Positions 48,039-59,619 are shown, counted from the stretch's first letter. The stretch is DNA of 64,000 nucleotides from Amoebophrya sp. A120 (GCA_905178155.1 CAJINV010000002.1:758422-822421); one strand, 5' to 3'. Numbers and translations: made by a program. Notes: generated by a model not told the origin, from the sequence alone.

Positions 48039-49066
48039 CTTGATTTTGCTGATATTTTTTTCAGACTAGTGCAGCGAATGTCCGCCAATTTTGGAAATTC
48101 GTACGATACACGACCTGTTTGGAAACCGATCAGGGTGCGTGTCTACTTCTGGGTTCTTACGCTTAATATCCTCGGACTTGTCGTAGAAAAATGAAAATCA
48201 AGTAGTTGTGACCTTGAACATACATAGATCCGCTTGCGTTTCTTTCACGATAGGAAAATAGTCGTCCTAAGGGAAGTAATAGAAGATTCAGGGTGTTGTA
48301 TATCTATGCGTTTTCTTTTTTTTTTTACAATGAGTACTAGTGGTCGTCCTAAGGTATTAAGTCAGCATTGTTTCAGGGTGTAGAAATTATATCTTCAACC
48401 GGTACTACGGGTTCATGTCGCCACTAGGACTACAATGTAGGTACAGATATGCTCTGTCTATCACTTTCTTTATTGTCGCTGCCATGGAACTCTTTACTAT
48501 GCGGTCCTCCTTTTTGTGCTGCTTGCCGTCCTTCTATACTCGACTAAATACTGAAAACGGTGGCTCTAGTCGCGGTTCAAACTACTAGACGAGATCTTCG
48601 CCAACACGGCCATCTCAGTATTAGTCTAAGTTTGATCTTTGGAAAACGTCGCAATGGACCTGGACACAACGTCCTGAAATCAGGAGAGCAGGCGCAGCCT
48701 TGGTGTGTGAACAACAGTGAGGGTCTGCTCATCTTAATCAGACCGCTGGCGCAACAGAGTTGAACTCTGCACTGCAGAAGTAGCTCCTGCTGCTGCAACA
48801 GGAACAGAGCGCTTCGCTGTCAAATTATAACAGCAGCGGCTATTTTCGTCGACAGTGTCGTGCGCCAATAGTTTTCTTGCACAATAAACCCGAACAATCT
48901 ACTTTTATGAGCAACTAATATTTCATCATCGTTTCGTCACGACTTCTACATAGACACAGTGACGAGTCAGAGTGGTCTCAACAAACTTTGCTTCTCGTCG
49001 CATATAATCTTCAGCTCGAGGATACAACACCACGATCTAGCCGAGGCCGACAGCTTGAGTTATTCA
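48039..49066. other. intergenic region between the paralogues
   Basis: About 1 kb separating the two paralogous genes. No introner, poly-A relic or supported ORF is visible. Confidence 0.5.
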
Positions 49067-51049
49067 TTATCCTATTTGCTTTATCAGTGCGTGTAATTTC
49101 CCAAACGACACATAGGGTTCCATCATTCGCTTGTCCTCGACACCCTGCGGCATCACGATATTCCCCCTGCAATTTTTCTCTTTCTTGTTCCCAACTCTGC
49201 AGGGCAGACTCTTTGTTCTTTTTTTCTTCCCGAAACCGTTCGCCTGGACACCGTTGTCGTCCCAGGCCGGCCCGATTCGCGCCCGGGGGGAGACGGAAAA
49301 GTAGCGGAAATTTTCTCTGGGGAAATAATGGTAAAAAGTTTGCCAAAACCCGTCAGACAATCGCCCTTCAGACAGTAACCAAGGACTTCTCTTCCGCAGG
49401 CTCCATCCCGCATTGTACTTGTCCGGGCACTTGTGTCGCAGGTCTTCTAACTCCAGCCCGTAGATGGTGTCGAGCGACATGTTTTCCCAGGCTTGCCTCT
49501 TGTGTAAATCAGCCTGGAAAGCGTCCGAGAAGTACAACTTTTGCAGCTCTTTTCGTTCGTTTTCCGTTGAGAAAAACAGCCCAATCGCAAATAACTCCGC
49601 CCAGGACTTATTTCCAAGTTGATGGGCCCAGGAGATAAAGGAGCCGCAGGGCGTACCGGTCTGTAGGATCTCCCGGCAGAGCTCAAAATTACACTTCAGT
49701 GCCACTCCACACTTGCGGCTAGCCCAGCGATATGTTATTTTCGATTCGTCCTCCTGGCTGCCGCGTAACGCAACGGAAATAGCGAGACCGTGCTTGTTTT
49801 TGCCGAAGAGCTTGTCTGGTGTTTGCTGGCTGCCATTTGCAAAATCCCATATCGCTGTTGCAGCGTAGCATCGCGAAAGCGGACCCATGTTGCATTCCGC
49901 GAAAATATCTTCGGATAGAATATCTATTCCCGGAAAAGAATCAGAAGTATCCACCTCGTCGGCGTCGCTCAGCCATTTCTCGCGAAAGTAGAAGGGCCGG
50001 ATGCACACCATCCAATTTCTGCTGGCTAGCTTGTCTTCCCAGAGAGAAGTGGTGGGCGTTGGACCACTGGAGGTCTTGTTCAAATGGTTGTTCTCATCTT
50101 CTTCGCAGGTGCTTGTTGTTTTTCGTGCCTGAAGGGCTTTCCGCGGGCAGCCGTTGTTTTCGGCACAAGGGTTGTTTAGTTCATTCTCAGGACGATTATC
50201 TTCCTCTTCGGCACTCTTTCTCTTGCCCGCCGGACTACCGGGCACTAGTTCCTCAGCGTCGCTGCTCGCATTGTGCCGTTGTGACATCATTATCGTCTCT
50301 TCCTCTGACTCTTTATTGTCAACATCATTTTTCTTTTCCTCACTCGCCGAGGCAACAACATCTTCAGCAGAATCTTCGTAAACACGACCGCTAGCGGAGG
50401 TCGCTTTGCCACCTGTTTTCTGCTTTTTCCTCGCTGAAAGAGTAGAAGTGGTTTTCTTCTTCACTCTCATCTTCGCAGTACAGCATTTCGTTTGCTCCAG
50501 CACCTTGAAAAAAACCTCATTGTAGTGCTCCCCGGTTTCTGAATCAACCAGAAAAACGCAGGTTTCGTGGAACAGTCGCATCATCTTCGGCGACCACATG
50601 AAGTTGGCAGAATTCAGTTTGGTCTTCAAATTCCGCCGGGTAGGGAGGGAAAGGCGTCTGGAGTTATTTATTGTTGGGTTTATTCTTTTATCTCTACTGT
50701 GCGGTGGAGAAGCAGTTTTAGTAGAGCTGCGATTGGGCCCACCTCGTGCAGGAGCACTATCTTCCGTATGATCAGCCACGTCATCCAGTTCCATTTGGTA
50801 GGTAAAATACTGCGGCAACCGATTTGTCCCACCAGGAAAGAAGGGAACTTTTTCTCTCAGAAGAAGGATAAGGCTGTTCTTCACAACCGCAGGAGAAGCA
50901 ATTGGGAGCTGGAACTGGAGATCGTCGGAAAAACCGTAGGAGATGCGGAGCATTGAGTTCTTGGTTGTTTTGGTGCCATTTCTTGTCCGGGTGGAGGAGG
51001 AGGGGGTACTGGCTCCCTCGTTCTGATAAGGTTGCAGTTCTTGTGACAT
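49067..51049 (-). CDS. intronless paralogue of the 43270-48038 gene (660 aa)
   Basis: One uninterrupted reading frame from the ATG at 51049. I do not recognise the family. N-terminal block MLRISYGFSDDLQFQLPIAS; conserved block MMRLFHETCVFLVDSE (about 155); a long acidic, Lys- and Ser-rich linker (about 195-330), which is larger here than in the paralogue and accounts for most of the length difference; then NWMVCIRPFYFREKW, a WDFANG motif, LFAIGLFFSTENERK and WENMSLDTIYGLELEDLRHK, ending LIKQIG. It has no introner in 2 kb, whereas its neighbour has twelve. Either it predates the introner invasion at these sites or it arose through an mRNA copy. No poly-A tract or duplicated flank is visible to support the latter. 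Confidence 0.82.
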   Translation of the reverse strand: MSQELQPYQNEGASTPSSSTRTRNGTKTTKNSMLRISYGFSDDLQFQLPIASPAVVKNSLILLLREKVPFFPGGTNRLPQYFTYQMELDDVADHTEDSAPARGGPNRSSTKTASPPHSRDKRINPTINNSRRLSLPTRRNLKTKLNSANFMWSPKMMRLFHETCVFLVDSETGEHYNEVFFKVLEQTKCCTAKMRVKKKTTSTLSARKKQKTGGKATSASGRVYEDSAEDVVASASEEKKNDVDNKESEEETIMMSQRHNASSDAEELVPGSPAGKRKSAEEEDNRPENELNNPCAENNGCPRKALQARKTTSTCEEDENNHLNKTSSGPTPTTSLWEDKLASRNWMVCIRPFYFREKWLSDADEVDTSDSFPGIDILSEDIFAECNMGPLSRCYAATAIWDFANGSQQTPDKLFGKNKHGLAISVALRGSQEDESKITYRWASRKCGVALKCNFELCREILQTGTPCGSFISWAHQLGNKSWAELFAIGLFFSTENERKELQKLYFSDAFQADLHKRQAWENMSLDTIYGLELEDLRHKCPDKYNAGWSLRKRSPWLLSEGRLSDGFWQTFYHYFPRENFRYFSVSPRARIGPAWDDNGVQANGFGKKKRTKSLPCRVGNKKEKNCRGNIVMPQGVEDKRMMEPYVSFGKLHALIKQIG

Positions 51050-51777
51050 TTTGGAGTCGTACTGGATACTCTGGTTCTTTGCGTAGTTTCTTCACTTTGT
51101 CATGCGCAGTCGAAGTTGAATTCCTCAAATGAAAATGAATTGGAAAATTATAGGGGGATCGATAAAAATTACTCGAAGTTACACTTCCGTAAAACAAACT
51201 TTCTGTTTTGTTCCTATTACTTGTGTACTTAACTTCTACTTGTAGTTCAACAAATCCGTAGTAACGCCATTGTTTGGACTGCAGGAGCATATCAATCAAG
51301 AAGGTGGATAAACGATGGCACCATGCCATGCCGTCTTGATTCATGATCTTTAAATTTAACTTCTACTCACTTTTATTTTTGCAACATTTGGGTTCTTGAC
51401 ATGAAACACCTTTGAGCTCAGTGATCTTTCTTAATCAGGGCTGATTTTTTCTCGGATAACAGAACGGAGAACTCGTCATGCGGAACTTTATTTTCACTTG
51501 CATTTTTAGATTTTGCGATAGAATTCTCGCGTTTCAATCCAGTAGTTCTTTCGGATCCTGCGACTTCTTTTTTCCGGATCTAGTCATCGCTACAACGTAT
51601 AATTCATGTGCTCGTCAGAGCACTCATCAGCAAAAAAATTTGTCGACGAGTGTGGCTTTGTCCAGAAAATGACAAAGTTCGATTGCTACGGTCTTCCATG
51701 CCGCAGCAGTACGATGTGTGTCAGCACAAAAATGAGCGAAAGAATAAACAGTCCCAGTCGTCCGACATCTATTTTCA
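51050..51777. other. intergenic region
   Basis: About 730 bp upstream of the intronless gene and downstream of the SDR gene. No supported feature. Confidence 0.5.
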
Positions 51778-54159
51778 TCACACCTGCATCTCCAGATCGG
51801 CAATTTCGATTTCAGAAACCTCTTTCTCAATATCCACCAGCTCCGTTAATTCCCCGTTCAAAAACCCTTTCAATTTCTCCGCAAGCTTCTCTCTCATGGT
51901 TTTATCAAAAAAGGTTATGCACTGCAAAAGTATCGTACTCGTATATTAAGTGCGAGTCTAGCACTACAGGTGCGCTATGCTTTGTTACCTGAACTGCATG
52001 ACAAACTTGAAGCTTCATTTTTCTTCCCGGAAAAATTTGTCATGCAATTCATACTAGTACGTTGCTTTTGCATTGCATAAAGATGTTTCTGCAGCAAATT
52101 TCCGCGACCGAGTTCGGCTTCCGCATGTCTTTCCTGAGTCGGAGGGATTCTAGATTCTCTAACAGCTCCTTGTCCATCACCGTTTTATTTTTCTCCTTTC
52201 CTTCTTTGTCGTGCTGTAATTCTTCCTCGAACGTGTTCGGCGCCGAATCGACTAGTTTCTTCCCCTCTGTAGCGATGTCCCTTTGCATGTCCGTGTCGAC
52301 CAGTCCGGGCGCTAAGGACAGGACGTCAATGCCCTGGTGATTGTTCTCCATGGCCAACACTTTTGCGTACTGCAATAGTGCCGCTTTGGTGCTGCAGTAC
52401 GCCGCCCAACCTGGCGTTGTGAAAAACGTCGCGGCGGCGGAGTTCATGAACAGAATCAGTGGACGCTGCTGCTGCTTCAAATGACCCTCATCGCTACTCT
52501 CCGTCGACAATGACGCGTCCGCAACGAAAGTCCCGTTTCGGAGATACAACCCTGTTCTACCAGCCGAAGTCTTGATGAGTCTGTTTTCCTTGAAGAAAGG
52601 CAATAGGTTCTGTGTCAGCTCCACCGCGGAGAAGAAATTTGTGTATCGCATTCTCAAACGCTACATTCTCAACTGTTGCATGAATTTGCAATGCAAGACT
52701 GGCAAAAGTCAAAGGAGGTCCTCCTTGAGGACCTCCATGAATTTGTAATGCAAAAGGCGCAACCTTCCTCCTGAGGAAGGTTGCACCTTTTGCATCACAA
52801 GTTTGGCGCAGATTTAAATGCTGTCTAGCCCTCCCGAAATTTGTCATGCGAAGCAGCTCGATCATCTGCCGGCTTAAGGTACTTTTGCATGACAAATTCA
52901 TGTTGTATACAGCTGAGAATGTAACAGATGAGAACGCTATATTGTGTTCATCGCGTCTCTGAATTCTTCCAGAAACTCATCGGTTTCCGACTCGTCTTAT
53001 CCCGTGCAAAAGTATCGCAATCGCACTCGTAGTAATTGCAGTCATGCATTACAAATTTTTTTGCTAAGGTAAATCCGCATGACAAATTTTATTGCTCATG
53101 CTGAGGGAATTTGTAATGCATTTATACGAGTACGATACTTTTGCACCGGATACGTCATCCATTGTCTTCTCGGCATCAACTTCAGTGGAGAGATTGCTCG
53201 TGCGGACAATTGGGTGAATGGTGCCGCAACTATGGACTAGAAGATCTAACCGGCACCTTGGTCGGGTGAGAACGGAAAAATTGTCGGCAGTGTAATTACC
53301 TTCCTCATCGTATTCTTCACCTGATATGTCGCCCTGGAACGCCCAGCCCCTGCTGTCTTCTAATAATTGCGCCACGGTTTGAGATATCAAGTGTAAAAAT
53401 GTCTGGGTCTGGAAGATTGCCGGGTTTGTCATGCATATTTTGCATAACCCGTGATGCCTGTAATGCATGGCCGAGCATCACAAATTTTTAAAGGGCCTTC
53501 TGATGCGTATTCCGCATGAGAAACGCCCACTCCGCGTAGCACAAACTGAACTCCTCTTGCTGGTCATGCAATACAGATTTTTTTACCTTCCAAAGACAGC
53601 ATCACAAGTTGCAACCTTCCAGACCCAGACATTTTTACATTTGATATGAGAAATCCGCTTCACCGTCGAGTTCTCCGTCAAATCGCCCTCGATCAGGTGT
53701 TATCAAATGTAAAAATGTCCGGGTCTGGAAGATTCTAAATTTGTAATGCTGTCTCTGGATTCTAACAAACTTTGTATTGCATGACCAGCAAAAGGAGTCC
53801 AGTTTGTGCTACGTGGAGCGGGCATTTCTCATGCGGTAGAGGCATCACAAAGGCCTCGAAAAATCTGTCATGCTCTAGCATGCATCACAGACATCATGAG
53901 TCTTCCAAAATATGCATCACAAACCTGGCAAGCTTCCAGACCCAGACACTTTTGCATTTGATAGGTGTAGCCGAGTCTTTTCTTCTTCCGAAGCGAAAGA
54001 AGTCGACTCTCGCCAATAGGACAAATCACGCGCCGTAGCGAGAACAGTCGTGTTTGGTTGTTTGTGTAAAATTTCCTGCACAATCGCCCGGCCGATTCCG
54101 CGCGATGCGCCGGTTATAACGGCCAGGGGACCGATGGTTTTGGTGGCGGAGTGCTGCAT
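51778..54159 (-). CDS. short-chain dehydrogenase/reductase, sepiapterin/benzil reductase-like
   Basis: Predicted NADP(H)-dependent oxidoreductase with a Rossmann fold. Six exons: 54159-53964, 53700-53647, 53384-53153, 52997-52942, 52643-52080 and 51915-51778; with five retained bases they make 1245 nt (414 aa). ATG at 54159. Motifs in order: LAVITGASRGIGRA (cofactor-binding TGxxxGIG, about 13-26); IEGDLTENSTV; LDLLVHSCGTIHP (the NNAG position, here HSCG); FMNSAAA with the catalytic Ser; YCSTK (catalytic YxxxK); and LAPGLVDTDMQ (PG motif), the pattern typical of sepiapterin reductase and benzil reductase relatives. An acidic insert and an extended Lys/Glu-rich C-terminus make it longer than the usual 250-280 aa. 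Substrate unknown. Confidence 0.88.
51916..52079. mobile_element. introner element, family A (164 bp)
   Basis: A-type inverted ends, TSD aaggt/aagat (4 of 5). Phase-2 last intron of the SDR gene. Confidence 0.85.
52644..52941. mobile_element. introner element, family H (298 bp)
   Basis: Inverted ends beginning TATCGCATTCTCAAACGCTA, perfect TSD ttgtg/ttgtg. The only copy of its family here. Phase-1 intron of the SDR gene. Confidence 0.85.
52708..52800. repeat. two short perfect hairpins inside the family H introner
   Basis: GGAGGTCCTC pairs across a few bases with its complement, and GCAACCTTCCTC with GAGGAAGGTTGC. The second is nested in a tgcaaaagg...ccttttgca pair. Confidence 0.7.
52998..53152. 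mobile_element. introner element, family A (155 bp)
   Basis: A-type inverted ends, TSD cgtct/cgtca (4 of 5). Phase 1. Confidence 0.85.
53385..53646. mobile_element. introner element, family B (262 bp)
   Basis: B-type inverted ends, perfect TSD tgaga/tgaga. Phase 2. Confidence 0.9.
53701..53963. mobile_element. introner element, family B (263 bp)
   Basis: B-type inverted ends, perfect TSD ggtgt/ggtgt. Only 54 bp of exon separate it from the previous B element. Phase 1. Confidence 0.9.
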
Positions 54160-54492
54160 CTTTGTTTAGCCTTAGGACTGTTCTGGGGAGAGAGAGCAGG
54201 GACAGGGAAGACACAAAAATCGCTCTAGACCTAGGAGTTACGGTTGACAGGATGTACCAAGAAAAAAAAGCGAAAGCCCAACAAACTCACCGTAATTAAT
54301 GCGCGAATCATGTGTGGTAGTGATTTCCTGCAAATCTATCGGGATGCGGCTGGAAGAGTCCGTGTTGGTCCTGGGAAATTTGGCAAAAAGAAAAAGTACT
54401 TATAAATCACTCAGGCTGCCGGCCGTGCGCCATCAAAAGTGAGATGAGCGTCAAACTGAGCAGCGCATGATGGTGCCTCAGCGGAACAGGCG

Positions 54493-54885
54493 ACATCTAG
54501 ACACATAGAAGATCCGATCGAGACCATGATCCTCTGAACAGTTTACAGGTAGGCTCTAGACGAAGGGGGAACTACAGGAACATCGCAAGCCTGTCGTGGT
54601 AGCGCCAAGCCCAACAAGCTCCACGACGCGCCAGATGGGTGCAAAAATCTGTTCTTGCTGCGTGCGCATGGTAGTCGATCGTGATAGTAGTTTCTTTCCG
54701 CGAGAAGTGTGTTGTCTGGCTTCACGCGGCGGACGCCTTGTCTGTTCTCAAAAACCACGAAGGTGGCGGTAGTTGTGCGTCGTAAAATTTAAATTTGGCT
54801 TAAAGCTTGGACACCCACTCGATATAGGAGCGGCGAATAATTTCCGGCGATTTTTTTACAGGTGGTGTAAGTATAACCCTAGGGC
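54493..54885. repeat. repeat block X, first copy
   Basis: Closely similar to 60535-60986 from acatctagaca to gtgtaagtataacc, with small indels. Includes the phrase gtgttgtctggcttcacg, which recurs at 59850 and 60747. Confidence 0.8.
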
Positions 54886-56606
54886 GGCTAACGTGTGACT
54901 CCACCGGATTTTGACGATTGGCTTCTTTCACGCGTAGGCTTCCCAACGACCCCAAAGACAAGAGACGCAAAAGAAAAGTCACGACGAATTTGAACACTAC
55001 TAGGAATCAGAGCAGTATCCAATTTGTAATGCACTCCGGTGCTTCTCGTGTGTAGTTTAGGTTTTCCCTTTCCTTCCAAAATAAGCTATGCCGTTTGTGC
55101 CCGTATTAGGGTGTTTAGAGGTAAGCTAGAATAATTTGTAATGCTGAAATGCATACAAGCCCTAATAGTTTCCCGTGGAGAAACTAATGCATCTGTAGTG
55201 AAGGTGGACAAACAAAACATGAGGCTGTAATGCTGGTGGCCGTTCTGCTCGGAAATGCCCGACAGCAGTCTGTCATGCATATTTCGACCATTTGGCGACG
55301 ATGCGGCTTCTCCTCTTTCCCTTTGTGATCGCGCTCAACATTTAGTGAGCGGCAGAGTGGTCTACGGCTATTTTGCGAGCGAAATCAGTACTACACGACA
55401 TGGCAAAGGATTTCCGGAACCTGCGATCGTGCTGATGCTTTTGATCGTCAGGTTGATCCTTTGGCCAATTTGTAACGCTGTTTTCGATCTGCGGCAAGTC
55501 TGGGGCTTGCGAGATCTAACATATATTTGTCTTGCTAATCACGACCGAATTCTTTGATTTGGGTGGACGTCACGAAAGGTCCACCTCGACAGCAAAATGA
55601 AATAAAAATATGAAGTTGCTCCGCGACCACCGGTCTGGGGGTGGTCGGGGCAGGAAGCAAGACGACCTAAAAACCAGCAAAATGGAAGATTTACCCAAAT
55701 AAACGATTGGCCCCGACTAGCAGCACCCAATCGATTACGAAGACTCCCAGTGCAAACCCCTTCCCTTTGCTCTTGTTCCGATCTGTATCCGGTTACCTCT
55801 CCGTTTAACTAATAACCTCTTTATCTTTGTAATGCCCTCGGTCTTCGTAGAAATTTCCTCTAGCTCAGAGTTTGAAAATCATACAAAAGAAGAAATAAAA
55901 ACAGACTATCCTAAACACCCAGAAAACAATAAAAGAACATCCATCGTACATGTAGTAAGTGGGGAACGGGGGAAAGAGAAACAATTCTTCCCCCTTCCTT
56001 CTGTTCTAGAAAAGCGGTTTCTCGTCCTGAGGACTCAAGATCCCAGGACTTTTGCCGAAAGTCCGGGAATCCTGACGAAACCCGCATTACAGACCAACAA
56101 GTAATTTGTTCAAAATCTATCTTACTGTCATCATACAATATAGAACTTCCAGGCGAAACAAGAAGTAGATGAGTATTTTTTAATTTCCAAAACTATACGT
56201 GGCCCTTGTCGAAACTGCAAGAGAAACCTGAGCCAAGAAAATCCTCTTCGGCCCAAATCCCTAGTTCACGACTTCAGCCCCACGACAAACAATGTACGTA
56301 GCCCGATAATAAATACGATTCTATTGCCTCCCAGAAACGATTTTCCCCATTTGTAATGCTACAACGATTTGTCATCAAGACGATATAAACGATAGAGAGA
56401 ACCTGCGATAGCGATACGAAGTACGACTTACGATTTTCAGTGCTGTCCAAAATCACATAAATTCTATAAAACGCGGTGAGTAGGTGAGCACCAGCATCGG
56501 TGGTTTAATCTAGCACTTTCATCTTACAAGTATCATACTGTCGGGCGGGCTGGGGTAAAGCACAATTTTGAATTTACCCAAATGCCCCCGCTTTACACCA
56601 GGACGC

Positions 56607-56951
56607 CTACTGCGCTGGCATGCTGGATATTGGTATGACTTCATTATCCCAAAACCACTTCCGGTAGCGGACTTCCATGGGAGCCGCTTCTGCTAGCGTG
56701 ACAGTAGCGGAATCCCTCCAGACGCAAATACTCCGAACCCAGCCGCAGCCGCTCCGAGCCTTGAAAGCGTAGTCGTCCCTTCGGTATTCGGCGATATTTC
56801 CGATCACGGTTACTCTGTCCAAGCTGACCGGATTCTTCATCGGGATATCGGCCGAGCCATTGCGGTCAGCCAGGTATACTGCACGGTCTAAAACTCCAGT
56901 CACCTCGTAGATCGGCTTTCCGTAAACCCCAGCTAGTTCTTGCTTTCAAAA
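56607..56951 (-). pseudogene. possible coding fragment, unknown
   Basis: An open frame reading GKPIYEVTGVLDRAVYLADR, continuing through VTVIGNIAEYRRDDYAFKAR to VIPISSMPAQ and a stop at 56607. Composition is protein-like, but a stop lies just upstream and there is no ATG before the conserved-looking part. Either an internal exon or a fragment. Family not recognised. Confidence 0.3.
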
Positions 56952-57535
56952 CTGATAGGTTGGCGTCCTAGACGCCAACCTACGTTAATTTTCAAAAAAT
57001 GAAGTCTGAGTAGCCCACCATATAGCAATTCTGAGTAGACCACCAAAAAATGAAGTCTGCGTAGACTTGAAATTCACCATATAGAAATCTCGTCTGTTCT
57101 CAAAAACCACGACGGTGGCGGTAGTGCGTCGTAAAATAAATTTGGTTGAAGTGTGGCTGCGTTAGTACTTGCTCTTCCTCTTGGTGTGCGTTCGTACTTG
57201 TTCTTGCTGTGGCCGATTGGAACTTCTTTTGCATTCAGTCGAAGATTTGTTTGCAGTGGGTATTTGATTTTCAGGCGGGCCTCGGACTTGTAAGTAGAAA
57301 ACACTAAGTATACTTTGGATAGATTTATTTCTTGCTGTAGTTTCTAAATTCTAATTGACCACGTTTGCAGCACTTTATTTTACATCGAAAGTAATTTTGC
57401 ATCTTCACCTGCAGCACTTGATTTCACAAATTTACTGCGCCCTTCTTGACAATGTGGAGGAATCGTGCCTGGACTTCTAACGACGTTTCCATTTTTCGAC
57501 ACGCAGTCACCCTGGGTTGGAAAAAATGGTCGCTC

Positions 57536-58698
57536 CTAGACATGGACTCCAGCTATAATGTGCGACGCAGTGGTCGGTCTCGCTTCCTCCTGAAAGACAT
57601 AGTGGCTATCGACCAAGGCGTGCGACACGGTAATTTTGGCCGGGATTTTATCCTGCTTGATCCACTTCAGTGCTTCCGGCGCCTTCTGGGCCTTCGGGAG
57701 ATAGCGGAAAATCATGACGTAGCGCACTTTTTCGCCACGTTGAATCTTGAGGGGCCCAATCCAGTGCTTTTCAAGCAGCTTGAAACGCCCCGGAGGGGCC
57801 AGGGACCAGAGACCACGCTCAGTGTCAGTGACCAGGTCGATCGCCAATTTTGCCCAGCCACAGTTGGTGTCCCGAACGGTTGATTCGAGTTTGTCCACGG
57901 ACCACTTGTTCGACGTACCGGGGATTTTTTTTACAAACATGATGGGCAGCTTGCAGTGATTATATTCATCTCTCCTCTGTAGCTCCTGTTTGAACTCCTC
58001 TGGGCTTCCACATCCGAAACAAAGTCCGCCTATCAAATGTAAAAATGTCTGGGTCTGGAAGAGTGCATGTTTGTCATGCTACTTGTCTGGCATGACTCTT
58101 AATAAATCTGTCATGCACGTTACCCAAGCGCTCCAATTTTCTGTGATGCAGAAACGCAGTTTGTCATGCAGAATAGGCAACACCTAGAAGCTCAGAATAA
58201 ACTTGTGATGCTGACCCAGCATTTGTGGCCTCATCGTGAGACGCCACCCAGCATCACAAGTTTCCAGAGGACCCAGACATTTTTACATTTGATACCGCCG
58301 CTAGCCCAGCCCGGCGGCACCGGCTCGCGCTGCGGTTCCGTAGAAGGATCTTCGGGATAACTTTCGCGTCCCGGCTCGTCTTCCGAATGCTGCGCGGAGG
58401 TGGGCGTCAAACAATCCTGCGTGGTGGAGCGCGGGGGCCCGAATGTTGCAATTGCGCGCCGAAGGCTACCGTGCAATAATCCACCCGGCCAAACAAGGTA
58501 ATCTTCGGGCGCACTTCCATTTCCCTGCGGCTGAACAAGACCGGAAACAGAGCCTTCCTGTGTGCGACGCTGAGCCGACGATAACGCAACCCCACAAACC
58601 GGCTGTAGAGCAACAAACAGGAGTAGAGCGGCCACGACAGCCACCATTTTTTGTTCTGTGGCACACGAAGACCCACACGAATTCATTCTATTCATCAT
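57536..58698 (-). CDS. secreted protein, duplicated family (299 aa)
   Basis: Exons 58698-58295 and 58030-57536 plus one retained base make 900 nt. An N-terminal signal peptide is clear (KMVAVVAALLLFVALQPVCG after a short charged start). A Pro/Glu/Ser-rich region follows, then a Cys motif LCFGCGS, the block KLPIMFVKKIPGTSNKWSV, then HWIGPLKI and VRYVMIFRYLP, and an ending with EEARPTTASHI. Family not recognised. Its paralogue at 61904-63703 has the same length. Compared with that paralogue it carries a B introner and two extra Gly before LCFGCGS. Probably an extracellular or vacuolar lineage-specific protein. Confidence 0.75.
58031..58294. mobile_element. introner element, family B (264 bp), with empty site in paralogue
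   Basis: Perfect TSD ccgcc/ccgcc and perfect TATCAAATG/CATTTGATA ends. The paralogue has the uninterrupted sequence aaagtccgccactatccc at the matching place (63299-63316), so the insertion is 264 bp plus 5 bp of TSD. Confidence 0.93.
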
Positions 58699-59184
58699 AC
58701 TCGTAGCGCCGGATGCTTACAGAAACTTCTCGTCGACCAAAAATAGTTATGGTTCACAATAGAATACACAGAGACAAAGCCCACTTTAAGATTTTTATTA
58801 CCTTACAAGAGGACGCGTCAATTACAATTTGTTGTTCGCACAGACAGAGCAGAATGAGCTAGGGTTCAAGGCTTGTTGGCTGTCCGGTATCCAAATCAAT
58901 TTACCTCCGCGATGAATTTTATGGACATACAATCAACATAAGCATAAGCAAAGAAAAGAAAATAGAAGACTGACTTGCGTCTACTACACTCTAGGTTTGG
59001 GCGTTCTTGCGGTAAGATTTGTATCGAGAACAAACTCGTCGTCGTCTCTAGAATAAACTCTCTACCTCTATGCTGCAAGGACGTACTTGCTTTCTTCCTG
59101 CTAAACTTAGCGCTAGAGCTGGAATGTGGTCCCGTGCTCTGAACGCCGGCGCTGTCGTGTGTAAATGAACCCTATTTGGGTAGC

Positions 59185-59619
59185 TCAAGACGTAACTATT
59201 GCGAGGTTAATCACTAGGATAATCAGGGGCCTGATGTTCGTGGTTCGTGTTTTAGTGTTGTCATTCTTGGTGTAGAACGTCATCATTTTGTTAGGTACTT
59301 GATCGCTCTCATCATTTGTTGCATCATCGTGAGTTGCTAACTTTGTACCGAGTAGCGTCTTGGTTTGACCGATAGGTCCACATGGAACGGAGAAAATTGC
59401 GCAAAAGATAAAGAACATACCAGACCAACTACATCTGTCGAGCCTAAAAGCGTGCCAGCGCTTCGTCTTCATGATCCAGTCAAAATATAGCAAATTTTTA
59501 ATTGCGATCGCGAGCAAATTGGTGCTCATTGATTCTGTTTCTTGATCTTGACAGATCGCCATGGTGGCTCTATCCTTCCAGATCCAGAGCCGATGCCAGA
59601 GGTCGTGGAGCTTACACAA
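59185..59619 (-). CDS. possible small secreted protein
   Basis: An ORF in which the internal Met at MKTKRWHAFRLDRCSW is followed by a hydrophobic stretch (MFFIFCAIFSVPCGPIG) that could be a signal peptide, then a polar Thr/Asp/Asn-rich tail and a second hydrophobic end (PLIILVINLAIV). No paralogue or domain. May be chance. Confidence 0.25.
   Translation of the reverse strand: MCKLHDLWHRLWIWKDRATMAICQDQETESMSTNLLAIAIKNLLYFDWIMKTKRWHAFRLDRCSWSGMFFIFCAIFSVPCGPIGQTKTLLGTKLATHDDATNDESDQVPNKMMTFYTKNDNTKTRTTNIRPLIILVINLAIVTS

Larger units (their letters stand above)
54160..57535. other. mostly non-coding stretch with repeat blocks
   Basis: About 3.4 kb without a convincing full gene. It contains repeat block X (54493-54885), the start of repeat block Y (from 57013) and one possible coding fragment (56607-56951). 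No introner is seen. Confidence 0.5.
57013..59008. repeat. segmental duplication block Y, first copy
   Basis: Diverged duplicate of 61113-64000, with shared 3' flank, secreted-protein gene and 5' flank. Differences are mainly introner insertions and small indels. Confidence 0.8.

Noticed and set aside
49067-51049. Retrogene made from the introner-rich neighbour
   Set aside because: It lacks the two-codon scars that a copy of the spliced mRNA would carry at the tested junctions, and no poly-A tract or flanking repeat is visible. An intron-free ancestral state fits better.
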